Assembly (NCBI GenBank): GCA_905221605.1
Contig: CAJNDS010002400.1
Location: forward strand, 182,501-246,500
Reading direction: 5' to 3'
Source of the DNA: Symbiodinium natans
Taxonomy: Eukaryota; Sar; Dinophyceae; Suessiales; Symbiodiniaceae
DNA: 64,000 bases
The position numbers and the translations under genes are program-made. Below, in pieces: positions 1 through 10,624 of the stretch. The first letter of the stretch is position 1, and each line of letters begins with the position of its first letter. The notes below the pieces were generated by a model. That model made no database searches. It was not told the DNA's origin and worked only from the letters and a program-made list of their open reading frames with translations.

Positions 1-90
1 ATACAAGCCCCTCAAGTACCCTAATAGGGCTATGATTGGGTTCTAAGTACAGTTATAATTGGGTTACTACGTACCATGAACCTCCAAGTA
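1..90. repeat. Partial copy of inverted-repeat element family A
   Basis: The stretch ends with ACCATGAACCTCCAAGTA, the right terminal repeat of a short element that recurs at 49.3, 51.8, 59.8 and 61.3 kb. Only the right part lies in the window, so the left end cannot be seen. Confidence 0.6.
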
Positions 91-223
91 CCCAGCCGGG
101 CAGATAACCTCACTACGCGGCCGCAGGGTTTAGAACACGAAGCCCCAGACCTCACACCTGGTTTAGGGTTTAGGGTTTAGGGTTCACCTATAACCCCTAA
201 ACCCCCAAAACCCCAAGCTCAGC

Positions 224-296
224 CCCCGACCTCGGCGATGTTCTTTGAACGGCGAATCCGGGACGCGATCTGCTCGTGCTTGGAACGAAGCCGCAC
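224..296 (-). CDS. Small exon-like segment inside telomeric DNA
   Basis: On the minus strand, after a CCAG acceptor, 24 codons stay open and read VRLRSKHEQIASRIRRSKNI followed by AEVG. The segment ends at a possible GC donor (GCTGAG) that runs directly into TTTAGGG-like repeat. CCCTAAA-type sequence lies on its left and TTTAGGG on its right. It is basic and probably helical; I do not recognise the protein. It could be one exon of a gene that continues outside the window, or an exon relic. Confidence 0.4.
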
Positions 297-310
297 CTGG
301 CTGTCCAGGG

Positions 311-359
311 GTTAGGGTTTAGGGTTTAGGGTTTAGGGTTTAAGGTTTAGGGTTTAGGG
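311..359 (+). repeat. Interstitial telomere array (TTTAGGG)n
   Basis: About seven TTTAGGG units with one variant (TTTAAGG). A shorter run of three units is at 162-183. Confidence 0.95.
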
Positions 360-539
360 TCCGCCGACCCTGGCGGCGTGTTGGATGGGAAAAGGAGAAA
401 CCTCCCCCCAAAAAAGGGGCGGGGGTGGGGGGGTCGGTGCACAATTTTTTCGTGGAGGACCGCGCCACCCGCACAGCGTAAACAGGCGGTTCAGCACAGG
501 GGGGTAGGGGCGCCCGCAGCAAAATCAACGTTTTTCGGC

Positions 540-700
540 CCCCCACCCCAAACCCCCCAAACCCCCCCCCACCCCCCCACCCCCCCCCACCCACCCCCAG
601 CCCCAGCCCCAGCCCCAGCCCCAGCCCCAGCCCCCGAAGCCCAGCCCCAGCCCCACCCCCCCCCCCCCCCACCCCCCCCCCATTGGCTTGCCCCCTAACC
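540..700. repeat. C-rich low-complexity tract with CCCCAG repeats
   Basis: Runs of C alternate with CCCCAG units at about 597-655. The Pro/Ala or Gly-rich reading frames across it are products of low complexity, not genes. Degenerate telomeric DNA of the TTTGGGG/CTTAGGG type follows at 783-975. Confidence 0.85.
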
Positions 701-976
701 CCCCCCAAACGTTTCACAGAACTCTGCCGAGCAGGCTGATCTTCGAACCATGCGAGCGGGTTTAGACCTCTCAACTATGCTCCAGCGGGGTCGGCGGCTT
801 GAGCCGGAGGCTCTTAAATTTAGGCCTAGGGCTTAGGGTTTGGGGCTTAGGGTTTGGGGCTTACCAGGATGGGCCACTACACCCTCCAACCTCCTTAAAG
901 GGGCCTTTATACTCAAGGGCTGAGGGCTTACTGTTTTGGGGCTGAGGGCTTAGGGTTTGGGGCTTAGGGGTTTGCT

Positions 977-1087
977 GTAATATTGCGCAGAAGCTGAAAA
1001 TGTTGCGGTTATCAGCAAAGCCTCGAAGGCCTCGTACAATGCGAAGGGCGGCCATGGCCCGATCGTGGAGGGCCACTCTAAAATTCT
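977..1087 (-). CDS. Possible exon, unrecognised
   Basis: An open minus-strand frame reads FRVALHDRAMAALRIVRGLR and then GFADNRNIFSFCAILQ. The opposite strand is open too (basic, Arg-rich) and no clear splice sites bound either, so this is a weak call. It lies just right of degenerate TTTGGGG/TTAGGG repeat. The following 1,100-1,634 stretch shows no gene. Confidence 0.2.
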
Positions 1088-4000
1088 CTCCCACCCCACG
1101 CCGTTTAAGGCGGCAAAGCCACCCTTACCTGTTCCTTTTAGGGTTTACGTCTAAACTCAATACCTTTGTCGATTTTTTTTAACCTCGTGGAAGTGGGAAG
1201 TTTACAGGGTCGAGCTTCGTCCGGGGACTGGCACGGTAAAAAAAAGCTGAGGGCAGGACACGATGGGGCAGCAGGTGTGCAGCACAGCATGAACCTTCAT
1301 ATGAGCCAGGGGCACGACGGAACGGCAAACGGTGAGCAGTGTTGCATGGCATAAACACGACGGGATTTTGCAGCAGACTACTAGTCGCGAGAGTGCTCTT
1401 TTCCAGGACCAGCGGTCGAGCTGTGCGGATCTCAAACTCGCCGGTTGGCCGTATCTTCGAGCCTCACCCCTCCAGCTTGCCCTCTATCGCGTGTGCTCTG
1501 TTTACCTTTGTACGTAGGCCGGCTAGACATTCTTAAGACAGTTCGTGTGCATTGGAATCGAGTGGCTCTAGCCGAGCTTCGGCAAGCAAAAGATATATAC
1601 ATCACTGGGCGCTAGCCTCTGTGGGAAGAGCCGCTCAGACGCCCGAGGCCGGGGTGAGGTGGTGCCGCGTGACGTGCCCCAGGAAGCGCCAGTTCTGGTC
1701 GTATTGGACCCGGGACAACGCCACATAGGCAGCGGCCTCCACGTTGGGGACGTCGAGCCATATCGTCACGTGGTCGAGGGTCGCCCCCTGGATCTTCTGC
1801 AAGTTCGTCGCGTAACCGAGCCTGATCGGCAGGTAGGTGATCCGTCGGTTCACCCCGGCGACGTCAATCTCGTCGTCCGTGTAGGGAAACACGGAGACCA
1901 CGTTGCCGCAGTGCGTGAGGACCAGCACGGAGGAGCTTTGCACGGCCAGCACGACCCCGCGCATGCCGTTGACAAAGTTCTGCTCCTTCTGCACGTTCCG
2001 GGTGAGCGTCACGCGCATGCCTTCGTAGACAGGAAGATGCAGCGGCTGACAGTCCACGAGCTGACCGAGGTCGTCGTAGTTGTCCACGTTGCTTTCATAG
2101 TCGCCCGGCACGAAGCAGAGGGGCTGGGCATCTCCGTATAGGGCTCGGACGGCAAGATCGTTGAGAAGCGCGGCGTGGCGGCGAGTGATTGTCAGGAACA
2201 GGGTGTGCGGCGTTTCCTGCAGCATCCCCTGGACGTCCAGCTCCGTGGGTTCCGGACTGACGCCGGGGCCCCGATCGGGCATTGCCCGATGCCCGCGCAG
2301 GATGCGGAGCAACTGCTCCCTGGAAGGCTTGGTGGTGCGCAGGAGCTCCAGCTTCCATCGCAACTCGGGACATTTGCACCGCCGCATCGTCTGCAGGTGG
2401 CGCTTCACGACGCCCCGCCAGCGAGGGCTGTCGGAGGCCCTCGTGGGGTCCATGCCCCGCAGCTGGTGGAAGTCGCCAACGAACACCAAAGCCGGGCGGC
2501 GATCCGCGTTGTCCCACAACCACAGTAGGCGCTCGAACGTCGCGCGGGAGAGCTGGCCCACCTCGTCGATGACGATCAAGTCAAAGCTCCCCATGCAATC
2601 CCACGTCTCCTCCTGGGGCAGGTGCAGCAGAAACATGCCGTGCAAGGTGTCGACATCCAGGCCAGGGAACTTCTCCCGGTAGGCGCTCGCGAGCATGCCG
2701 GTCGGACACGCAATGCCAACGTGGGCACCGGCCTCTGCGGCGCGCTGGACGGCCACCTCCAGCGCGGTGCTCTTCCCCGACCCGGCAGGCCCCAGCACGC
2801 AGAAGGGCTGCAGCACCTGTGGGGGCGAGTGGCGAGTTCGGTCGAGGAAGTCGTGCAGCTGGGCGGGGTCTGCGTCCTCGGGGTACCGGCGCTCGAGTGC
2901 CCAGCGGACCATGTTCCGGACGTGTTCCACCACGACTGCTTGCTCCGGATCCAATTCTCCACGGTAGCCGACTTCGGGGGCGGCGAGGAGGTCCGGCTGC
3001 GGAGGCATGTCCACGTCGAGCACCAATTGGCCGGAGAGATAGGCATCGACGACCGCGGTGCGAGCCTCCAACATGCTCAGGACGTTGCAGATGTGGGCGT
3101 CCTTGCGGCCTTCCAACTGTAGATCACGCTGCACGTCGTGGAGGCGACGCCAGTAGCCGGGACGGTGCAACAAACACAAGGCCAGCATCCGATAGCCTTC
3201 GGGCACCTTAGCCGCCCGATCGTCCCACAGATCAGCAAGGGAACGGAAGGGCACGTTGAGCAGCAGCCACTGGCCGAAGTAGCTGTCCCTCAGAGGCGAG
3301 TGTAGCGTCGCCGCCACCAGCACCCGGCGCTTGTTCTTGCGCCTGTCTCCAGACTGGTTGCACTGGCGCAGGTATTCCAGGAGCGTACAGCTCTCGGACC
3401 GCCAGTCACAGGCCACGTAGAGCGACTCCCAACGGCTCGGCGGGAAGCCGGCCCAGGGCGGGCGCACGACCACGCGGCGCAGCACGCCGGTCTGGAGCAC
3501 CTGCCGAAACTGCTGCCCGGCGAGTTGGAGCCACATCTCGGGCTCGAGTGGGTGGTACTCCATAAGAACCTTCCGGGCCAGTTGGAAGTCTGTTGCCTCG
3601 TCGTTCAGCCAGGCGGTTGCGAACTGGTCGCTGAACTTGGCGTTGTAGCTGGCCGCGTACTGCAGCAACAGTCCACGGCCGTCGCCCATCTGCACGTCCA
3701 TGTGACACTGCAGCGCCCCCAGCAGGTCGGGCAAGTAGGCCCGGACATGTGCTGCGCGGGCGTCGGCCGGATGGTGAAGGTGCAGGACACCTGTTGCGCT
3801 GTCGAAGACCGTGGGGCCATCTCTCCGTGGCCAGGCGCTGTCGTCCCAGTCCTGCTGGGAATCACGCACCAAATCGTGCAGTTCTGGCTCCGTGGTTGCG
3901 TCCGGGATGTCTGCGCGCACGACTCGCGGCCAGTCGATGCCGTCGGCATCCTTAAGCCAGATCAAGAGGTGCAAGTGGACACGCCCGGAGCCATGATAGG

Positions 4001-4345
4001 ATTGACCCGGGCCCACGTGCCTTTTGCGTTTCCCATCCTGGAATTCGAGACGAGCGAAGACTTCCACCACGCTGGAGCCAGCAGCGTCGCGACTCGCCAA
4101 GATGTGCCGATCCCACCGTCGACGCGCGCTGGCCGTCTGCTGTCGATTGGTTCCGGCGAGGAGGCCTTCGGCAGTCTGGAAGAGCAGGTGCGCGAGGTGG
4201 AACGTCTCCGCCGCCGGAAGGTTCGCGCGGCAGCGACAGGCCTTGTGAAGCTCGTCCTGAAGCCAGTGATGATAGGGCGCCGACAGCTCCAAGGGGGCCA
4301 CAGTCACGAACATGGAGGGGAAGCCGAGCTGGCGCACGCAACGCA

Positions 4346-4900
4346 GTCCACGAGGCCGGCGTGCATGTTCCGCCAGTAAAGAGGCGAGAAGCTCCGCCCG
4401 GCCAAGGCGCCGCGAAGATTCGTGGGCGCGGCATTGCGGGCCCCGCCGAGAGAGCTCCACATCCAGAGATCATACACGAAGTGGGCCAGGGCACGGTCGG
4501 TGCCATAGCCAATCACAGAAGAGAAAACCTTGGCGATGAAGCTGGCCTTGGCGCTTTGGCGCGTGGCGCCTTCCGGGCATGGGCCCTCCACTTGCTCTTC
4601 TTCACAGCCGCTGTCAGGGTCCTCAACCTCGTTCTCTGGTTCCTCGGCGGCTTCCATCATGTCCACGTCGCCATCCGCATCCTCGTCGCGGCCCTCTTGC
4701 TGCTCGGCTCGAGAAAGGCGCCTCGCATCCACGCTGCGAACGTACGTCTCGCACATGGTGCGGTCCCAATAGAGATGAGGCCAGATGGCAGACTCCAAGC
4801 CGATCGTCTCCAGAAAGCGCAGCGGCAGCCAGGGCACTGGGGTCGCAGCGTCCAAGTCGCCATGATCCAGAAGACGTTGACGGTGCCGCAGAAACTCAGT
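4346..4900 (-). pseudogene. Helitron RepHel middle part
   Basis: This frame carries LESAIWPHLYWDRTMCETYV, an acidic linker (DEDADGDVDMMEAAEE), then VIGYGTDRALAHFVYDLWMW and FSPLYWRNMHAGLVDCV. It should join RQLGFPSMFVTVAP of the next piece. At the junction the 5-mer ACGCA is present twice in a row (4336-4345, plus strand). Taking out one copy would restore the frame, so a tandem 5-bp duplication is the likely lesion. Confidence 0.75.
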
Positions 4901-5930
4901 GTGAGATCTCGATCAGGAAGTCGCGGTATGGGCAGGTCTCCGCAGCAATCAACCAGGTGTAGGCGGCACGTCCAGCACGCCAAGCTGCGCGAGGAAGTGC
5001 GCTGAGGCGCTCCTCGACGGACATCGGCTTCCAGCTGAAGCGAACGCAGCTGGTGTGCACCCAGTGGCCCTGCAGCGCGCGCTCGGCCGGACCCGTGTAG
5101 ACGTCAAGAATGGCCAGCGCCGAGAGTACCTCTTCAGGTAGCCTCCGCAGGGGTTCGGGCACGTCGGAGGGTCGCGGCGCCCAGTATCCGATCCCGGCGG
5201 AACAGTGTCCGCACGCTGCAAGCGTGGGCTGGAGCCTTCCGGAGGCACGCACGTGCTTGGGCTCGAACGGCTGTGGGACCATCCGGTCGCATTGGCGGCA
5301 CATGCGCCACGACCAGTTCTTCGCGAAGTTCGTGAAGGCCTTGGCTAGGTCCGTCTGCCAAGCGGCCGCTGGCCGTCCATCTTCGCCATAGATGGCCGGA
5401 AATTTCTTCTGCAACGCTCGCAGTTGGCTGGCGCAGCTTCTCTCATGCACTCTTTTCGTTTCTGTTGAGGGGTCGCACTGGGATTGGCGGGCTTCCAACA
5501 AACCCGCCCAGTCAGCGGGGTCTCCACCTCCTCGACGTTGAGCTCGGGCCTTAGCTTGTTGCTGTGCACGTGCATCGCGCTCCTGCGCTGTAGCTCCCCG
5601 TTGACGCAGATGTTGCTGCAGACGCTGCTCGCAAGCAGCCCAGGTCGGCTCTCCAGCCACGTCTCGAAGCCGCTGCGCGGCGCGGACGTACACATCCTCC
5701 GGGCTTTGCTCGTGAAAAAAAGCCAAGGCAGCCGTGACCACACCTTTGCCCCGGGAGTTACCCAGACGCTGCCTCAGCACTGACTCTGAGCAGAAGACGC
5801 ACGATGCCTGCCCCCGGTTTGCATGAATTCTCGACGGCCGGCCCAGGTCGGTCGTCGAGAAGACGCAGGCCTGCCGCTCCTCGCCGGCGCCAGCGAAGCC
5901 GCTGCAGCACTCCGAGGGATGTCGCGCCAT
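4901..5930 (-). pseudogene. Helitron RepHel N-terminal part, cysteine-rich
   Basis: This piece holds the N-terminal zinc-binding region with CVFC, CRQCD and CGHC pairs, then the segment YWAPRPSDVPEPLRRLPEEV that leads into the Rep domain. ATG at 5930 (MARHPSECC) is preferred because the conserved-looking sequence begins after it; an upstream ATG at 6080 would add about 50 Ser/Leu/Pro-rich residues. The frame stops at 4896 (FLIEISH), but the neighbouring frame carries on at once with EFLRHRQRLLDHG, so a one-base change near 4900-4910 separates the two. Confidence 0.75.
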
Positions 5931-6086
5931 GTGAGGCGCCCAGCCCGGTCGAGTCAAGGTAGACAAACAGAAAGGCAAGAGCTGTAGAGACGGAAGGTGC
6001 TGCGGCAAGATTGCAGGGACTGGTAGCAGGCAAGAAGGTGACAGTGCATCAACACGAAAGCGATCAGAGTTGAACTGCACACATTC

Positions 6087-7303
6087 TCAGTCATGCTGCG
6101 TTGCCGTCACATGACAGCGCACTTGTACTGTTCGTGCTACAACAAATGGGGCAGGCTCTGCATGCACTTTTGGATGGAAGACGATCTCTGCGATGCAGTT
6201 CACAGGCCGCCGAGCGCATACAGAACAGCGCCCTCTCTGTTCGCCAGGTCGCGTGCAAGGACGCCCAATCGCAGAACGTGACCTCGTAAGGCAGCGTTCT
6301 GCACTCGCAGGATACGAACCTGCAAAGGGTGCGCGCAACGCCGATACGTTATTATTGTTATATCACTCGTGCGAAGATTCCTTGCCTCAGCCCATAACTG
6401 TGTCACCTCAAGCATCGTCCAATCGCGACCGTCTTCAGCTCGAAGGGGTGGGAGATGGGCGACCAGGTCATGAGGACTCGGCAGCTCCGCCACCGGTCGC
6501 GCGGGCACGCAGAAGTCGGCCTGAGACAACGGGTCGCAGTCCCATGGGGGTCATCAAGACAACGCACGATGGGCCGGGCTGCAGGCAAGGAACTATGGCC
6601 ACCACGGCATCCCCGCAGGCTCCGTTTCCCAAGACAGGGAGGCCTCGCAGGACCGTGAGCAACTCGACCTGGCGCCGAAGCCAGAGGATGTAGTAGTCGA
6701 AGTCGATGCAGGCATGAGCCAGACGATCACGAAGAGACACTTCGGCATCGGCCGCCTGGAGTCCTCGGCGCGCGAGAGTGCATGGCATGCATCATTGTAA
6801 CACATCACAGGCAACAGTGCCTGCGCGCGCACAGCGCCCGCGAGCGCCCGTGTCCATGAGTTGCAGTTGAAGGAGATCCATGTTATCGACGGGTGGATCG
6901 CGGAAGAAGGACGATAGTGCCTGATGCGAAACACGATATATCACGGCTGCGATGAGTATGCATGCTGCAACAGACAAGTCAAGTGCAAACGTACGGGATT
7001 GTCATCTGGAGAACACAGTCCGCTTGACGGGCAGGCGAACCTGGCTTTGAAAGCTTCCGGACTTCCAACGTCCACACATGTGCTATACAGTTGTTCACGC
7101 AAGTCTATTAACGGCAGATTCGTTTCGCTGCCGCCTCTGCTCCCCTTCATAGGAACGGCATACTTGCACTACCTGACTACAGCAACCAGGGCAAGCACTG
7201 CGTGCACTTTTTGATGGGAAGACAACCTCTGCGCGTACGGCAGCGTCATGAGGTGATCGGCCATGGGACATGTGCGGGGCACGGTCTAAATGGCATCGGA
7301 GCC
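6087..7303. other. Stretch without a clear gene; diverged duplication
   Basis: Short GC-rich open frames occur on both strands but none shows a recognisable protein. A diverged direct repeat is visible: 6130-6200 and 7168-7238 share a string ending in TGCATGCACTTTTGGATGG or its variant. A perfect inverted repeat GCAGGATACGAACCTGC is at 6307-6323. Confidence 0.5.
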
Positions 7304-8848
7304 TCAATCGAGCTTGCGCACGAAGACGACCTCGGGGGCTCCGGTTGCTGGTGTGGTGCTTGCAGCAATGGGCACGCACTTGCCGTCTTGCAGCACATGG
7401 GCCGTCCAATTGACGAGGTCGCCGGCCATCCCCTGGTCCTCTAAGACATAGCACGCTGCACCCTCGACCGTCAGATCGTCCTCCATCTTGACTTCATGGA
7501 CACGGTCCGTCTCGTCGGCGACGATGGCGCCGTTCAGGTCGAGGGCCGAGACGAAGTGGATCTTCATCTTGTCGACGGCTGCAGCCGGCTCTTCGGACCT
7601 CGAAGACTTGCGTTCCTTCTTCTTGTTGTCCGTCCCTGAAGAGCTCGAAGACTTTCGCTTCTTTTTGTCTTTGTTCTGGTCCTTGTCGGCCTTAGGCTCT
7701 TTGTCCTTGTCCTTCTTGTCCTTGTCCTTGTCTTTGTCCTTGTCCTTGTCGTCCTTCTGCTTTTTCTTCTCGTCATCTTTGCCGCCCCTGTCTTTCTTGG
7801 ATTTGTCGTCCTTCTTCTTGTTGGACTCGCTGGAGGACGAACTCGACTTCTTCCTGCGCTTCTTACCGTCTTTGTCTTTCTTGGACTTTCTCGCCTTCTT
7901 CGGCTTCTTGGACGTCTCCGAAGATGAGGACGAAGAGAGTGCTCGGGCGCGATCGTCGGCTGCATCGTCCGAATCGTCTCCGCGAATGAGTGCTCCACCT
8001 TGCTTCCAGGCGGCTTCGCTCTTTTTGCGTGCTCTGTACGCCTCCACCAAGAACGTGGCCGCGGCAGCCGGCTTCTTACCGCCCGCCTTCCACTTGTCCA
8101 AGGCTTTCTGCAGGAACTCGTCGGAGGGAACCTGCGAGCACCAAGCTGCCAAGCCATCGGCTTTGATGAGCGCGTCCAGGGCATGTAGTCCACCAACGTA
8201 GAGCAGAGCTCCATGGGCAGCCACGCGGGCCAAGTGCTCGTAGAGCATTGCCTTGTTTTCCTTCAAGAAGGTCAAGATCTTCTCGAAGGCATCCTCACAG
8301 TCTTGCGGCCGATGCTTCGCCGTCTCGAAGTCGGTCTTTGCGAGACGTTCCACGAAGGCTTTGCCTTCCTGGCTACCTTGGAAAAGTGACGCCAGAGCGG
8401 CCTCCGACGCCTTGGCCTCGTCGCTCTGCAAGCCGGCCGCGAAAGCCCGAAGGGTCGTGGATAGCATGGAAAACCCGTATGCAGGGCGGCGGGATAGTTC
8501 CGATACCTCCGTGGTGAGAAGCTGTCGCAAGCATGTCTTCGCGAGCATCTCCACATCGGAACCGTCGCCGTACAGGAAGTTGCCAGAAGAGGCCGCGTAG
8601 GGCCGCAGGAATTTCTTGGCCATTGAGTCGCGGCCAAGAAGTCGACGTGTCGAAGTGCGGCCCTCGCCCTCATAGCCAGGCGGTGCCTGATGCTGCGATG
8701 GCGACCACGCCGGGGCCCAAGCATCGCGGTCGCCGTAACCGTAGCCCTTCGCGCCCTTGCCTTTTCCCATGCAGCCGCCGCCGCCCCAGTAGGTGCCGCC
8801 AGCACCGGTGTAGCCCTTGCCCTTGCCGTGCTTGCCCTTGCTGAACAT
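7304..8848 (-). CDS. Lys/Asp/Ser-rich protein of unknown function
   Basis: An intact single-exon ORF of 514 residues starting MFSKGKHGKGKGY; an in-frame ATG at 8938 would only add residues with a hydrophobic, untranslated-leader look. Order of regions: a Gly/Lys-rich start (1-40), an alpha-helical middle of about 220 residues with FLRPYAASSGNFLYG and an ALDKW segment, a highly charged stretch of KDKDKDK and SSSSSS blocks (about 290-420), and a compact C-terminal domain of about 80 residues (MKIHFVSALDLNGAI to the stop). The charged tract recalls nuclear or RNA-associated disordered proteins, which is inference from composition only. The ORF is about 1.4 kb upstream of the Helitron gene on the same strand, so it could be Helitron cargo or a captured host gene. 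I do not recognise the family. Confidence 0.7.
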   Translation of the reverse strand: MFSKGKHGKGKGYTGAGGTYWGGGGCMGKGKGAKGYGYGDRDAWAPAWSPSQHQAPPGYEGEGRTSTRRLLGRDSMAKKFLRPYAASSGNFLYGDGSDVEMLAKTCLRQLLTTEVSELSRRPAYGFSMLSTTLRAFAAGLQSDEAKASEAALASLFQGSQEGKAFVERLAKTDFETAKHRPQDCEDAFEKILTFLKENKAMLYEHLARVAAHGALLYVGGLHALDALIKADGLAAWCSQVPSDEFLQKALDKWKAGGKKPAAAATFLVEAYRARKKSEAAWKQGGALIRGDDSDDAADDRARALSSSSSSETSKKPKKARKSKKDKDGKKRRKKSSSSSSESNKKKDDKSKKDRGGKDDEKKKQKDDKDKDKDKDKDKKDKDKEPKADKDQNKDKKKRKSSSSSGTDNKKKERKSSRSEEPAAAVDKMKIHFVSALDLNGAIVADETDRVHEVKMEDDLTVEGAACYVLEDQGMAGDLVNWTAHVLQDGKCVPIAASTTPATGAPEVVFVRKLD

Positions 8849-8939
8849 CAGCGTAGGAGCGCAGACGAAATGGAATCGCGTGAGCTTATAGATGTTGTCT
8901 ATTGTCTGTAGACAAATGGCTGCAGACGAGCAAAACAAA

Positions 8940-9660
8940 GCATGCTATCTCAACGAGAGTCGGCTCGAACTGAGCAATATAGTCACCCGTGCGAGCGCTC
9001 GCAGCTGGCCTTTCTTCGAGCCCTTGCGCTGACTTCTAAAAAAGCTAAGACCCGCCGCGCGGCTGGCGGCTTCACTCACTGCCAGCAGCCGGCTCGCACG
9101 GCGTGGCGCGGCCTTCTTCCATCCCGACCTCAGAGACACATCACTACGACTGTGCAATGCTGCTGGGCAGGTGGCTGGAAAAAAAGTCATGCATGGCTAG
9201 GTGCTGCCCAGAGGCGGGAAAAATGTAATGAGTTTTCGTGTTTTCGTCCAAAACCTCCTGCGGCAGGAATCAAAGGCCTAAGTTAAAGACAGTAAACGTT
9301 TTCCAAAACAACATCTAGCATACTTACCCGCAGGAGGTTTTGTAGGGAGACTGCGTCCCAACCTTAAAGGAAACGCAAAAATCGACACAAAACCGCCCAA
9401 AGTAGATAAAGAAAAAACAGGCCGTGAGGCACAAAACGGCCCGAAGCCAGGCGCGGGCAGGAAATACGGGATCGCAGTTGGCTGGTTCGTATATGCGTGG
9501 CTACTGAATCGAAAAGCGTGACACCGCAACCAGCACAGCAAACACAACAAAAAACACGGGTTCTGGACCGAGTGGCGGTTTTTGGCTGCCGCGTCGGTTT
9601 TGGAAAACCGTACAAAAACCCTCCGAAAACACGGAAAGCGAAACGATCACACGCCCAAAA
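8940..9660. other. Stretch without a recognisable gene
   Basis: Short frames on both strands only. An approximate inverted repeat of CAAAACCTCCTGCGG (about 9249) and CCGCAGGAGGTTTTG (about 9329) brackets 80 bp. Confidence 0.4.
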
Positions 9661-9674
9661 TCGCGAATATTAGC

Positions 9675-9890
9675 GTCCCGGGGGGGCCCCGGGACAGTTT
9701 CCTGGGGGCGTCCCGGGGCGTCCCGGGGGCGCCCCGGGACAGCTGTCCCTGGGGGGGTCCCGGGGGGGCCCCGGGACAATTGTCCCAGGTGGGCCGCGGG
9801 ACGCCCCGGGACGCCCCAGGACAACCTGTCCCGGGGGGGCCCCGGGACAACCCGTCCCGGGGGGCCCCCGGGACAACCCGTTCAGGAGGG
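9675..9890. repeat. GC-rich palindromic minisatellite
   Basis: Units of the type GTCCCGGGGGGGCCCCGGGAC recur at irregular 20-35 bp spacing. Each is nearly self-complementary and could fold into a stable hairpin. Both strands stay open here and would give Gly/Pro/Arg-rich peptides, which I read as artefacts. Confidence 0.85.
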
Positions 9891-10083
9891 ACCTTTGTGA
9901 GGAAGGTTGAGGCCGCCGTGCTCCGGGAAGCTTAGGTGGAGGGCTGCGGGATGGGGGTGGGGAGGGCTGAAGCTTAAGGCTCTAGATCTCTGGAAGCTGA
10001 ACTGTTGCTGCTGGAGCGCCTAAGGCCCGCGGGATCTGGTTTTAACTGTTGTGCTTCTGGAGGGGTGGTGGGGGCAGGGGCTT

Positions 10084-10620
10084 GGCGCTCAATTTCGCGG
10101 AGCCGTGGCGTTGGCGGGTTAACTTTTATGCAATAAGCGTGCAAGGAAATTTAGCCATAAAACCTCGGCAAATTCCTATGCCGGCAACGTCATGTTTCAT
10201 TTTGGGGCTCTGCGTGTCATCCTAAACCCAAAAGGAGCATGTCGCAGACTCCCGTGTGGCGCTCAAATTCGTGGATCTCTGGCGCTGGAGGGCCAACTTT
10301 TTAGTTTTTTGAGCTGAGACGCAAATTTGGCCAGAAATCCTCGGCAAATTCGTGTGCCGGCAACGTCATGTTGCAGTTTGTGGCTCTGCATGTCATCCTA
10401 AACCCAAAGGAGCAAAACGCGTTGGCGCTCAATTTCGCGGATCTGTGGCGCTGGCGGTCCAACTGTTGTGCAAGAAACTCAAAAGGAAATTTAGCTAGAA
10501 AACCTCGGCAAATTCCTATGCCGGCAACGTCCTGTTTCATTTTGAGGCTTTGCGTGTCATCCCAAACGTAAAAGCAGACTGCTGACGCCCAAGTTCGTGG
10601 CTCTTTGGCGCTGGCGGGCC
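10084..10620 (+). repeat. Tandem repeat, period 160-174 bp
   Basis: Three full copies and one partial copy start at about 10084, 10258, 10424 and 10584. Each begins GGCGCTCAATTTCGCGG or a variant, and each full copy contains TCGGCAAATTC and CCGGCAACGTC. Copies differ by point changes and short indels. No coding frame is conserved among them. Confidence 0.85.
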
Positions 10621-10624
10621 AACT

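Larger units (their letters stand above)
1635..5930 (-). pseudogene. Helitron Rep/helicase (RepHel), frameshifted
   Basis: This is the main protein of a rolling-circle Helitron transposon: an HUH-type Rep nuclease fused to a PIF1-like 5'-3' DNA helicase. The reading frame runs 5930 to about 4900, shifts, runs to about 4345, shifts again, then continues to the stop at 1635. In the last piece (941 residues if opened at 4460) I see the HxH of the Rep site (HLHLLIW, residues 162-164), the paired tyrosines YAASY (268 and 272), Walker A GPAGSGKST (557-565), Walker B IDEVG (631), VGDFHQ (661), and the C-terminal QGATLD and YVALSR helicase motifs. All catalytic motifs survive; only the two frameshifts disable it, so the copy is fairly young. 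Helitron ends (5' TC, 3' hairpin-CTRR) could not be placed. Its high GC content differs from the island at 18.6-46.3 kb. Confidence 0.88.

Noticed and set aside
340-774. Gly-rich or Pro-rich ORFs at the left end
   Set aside because: Low-complexity C/G tracts and telomere repeat only.
1635-4460. An intact host PIF1 helicase
   Set aside because: The N-terminal HUH and Y-x3-Y motifs show it is a Helitron RepHel, and the gene is frameshifted.
7488-8201. Leu/Ser-rich plus-strand ORF
   Set aside because: It is the antisense shadow of the Lys/Asp/Ser-rich minus-strand gene.
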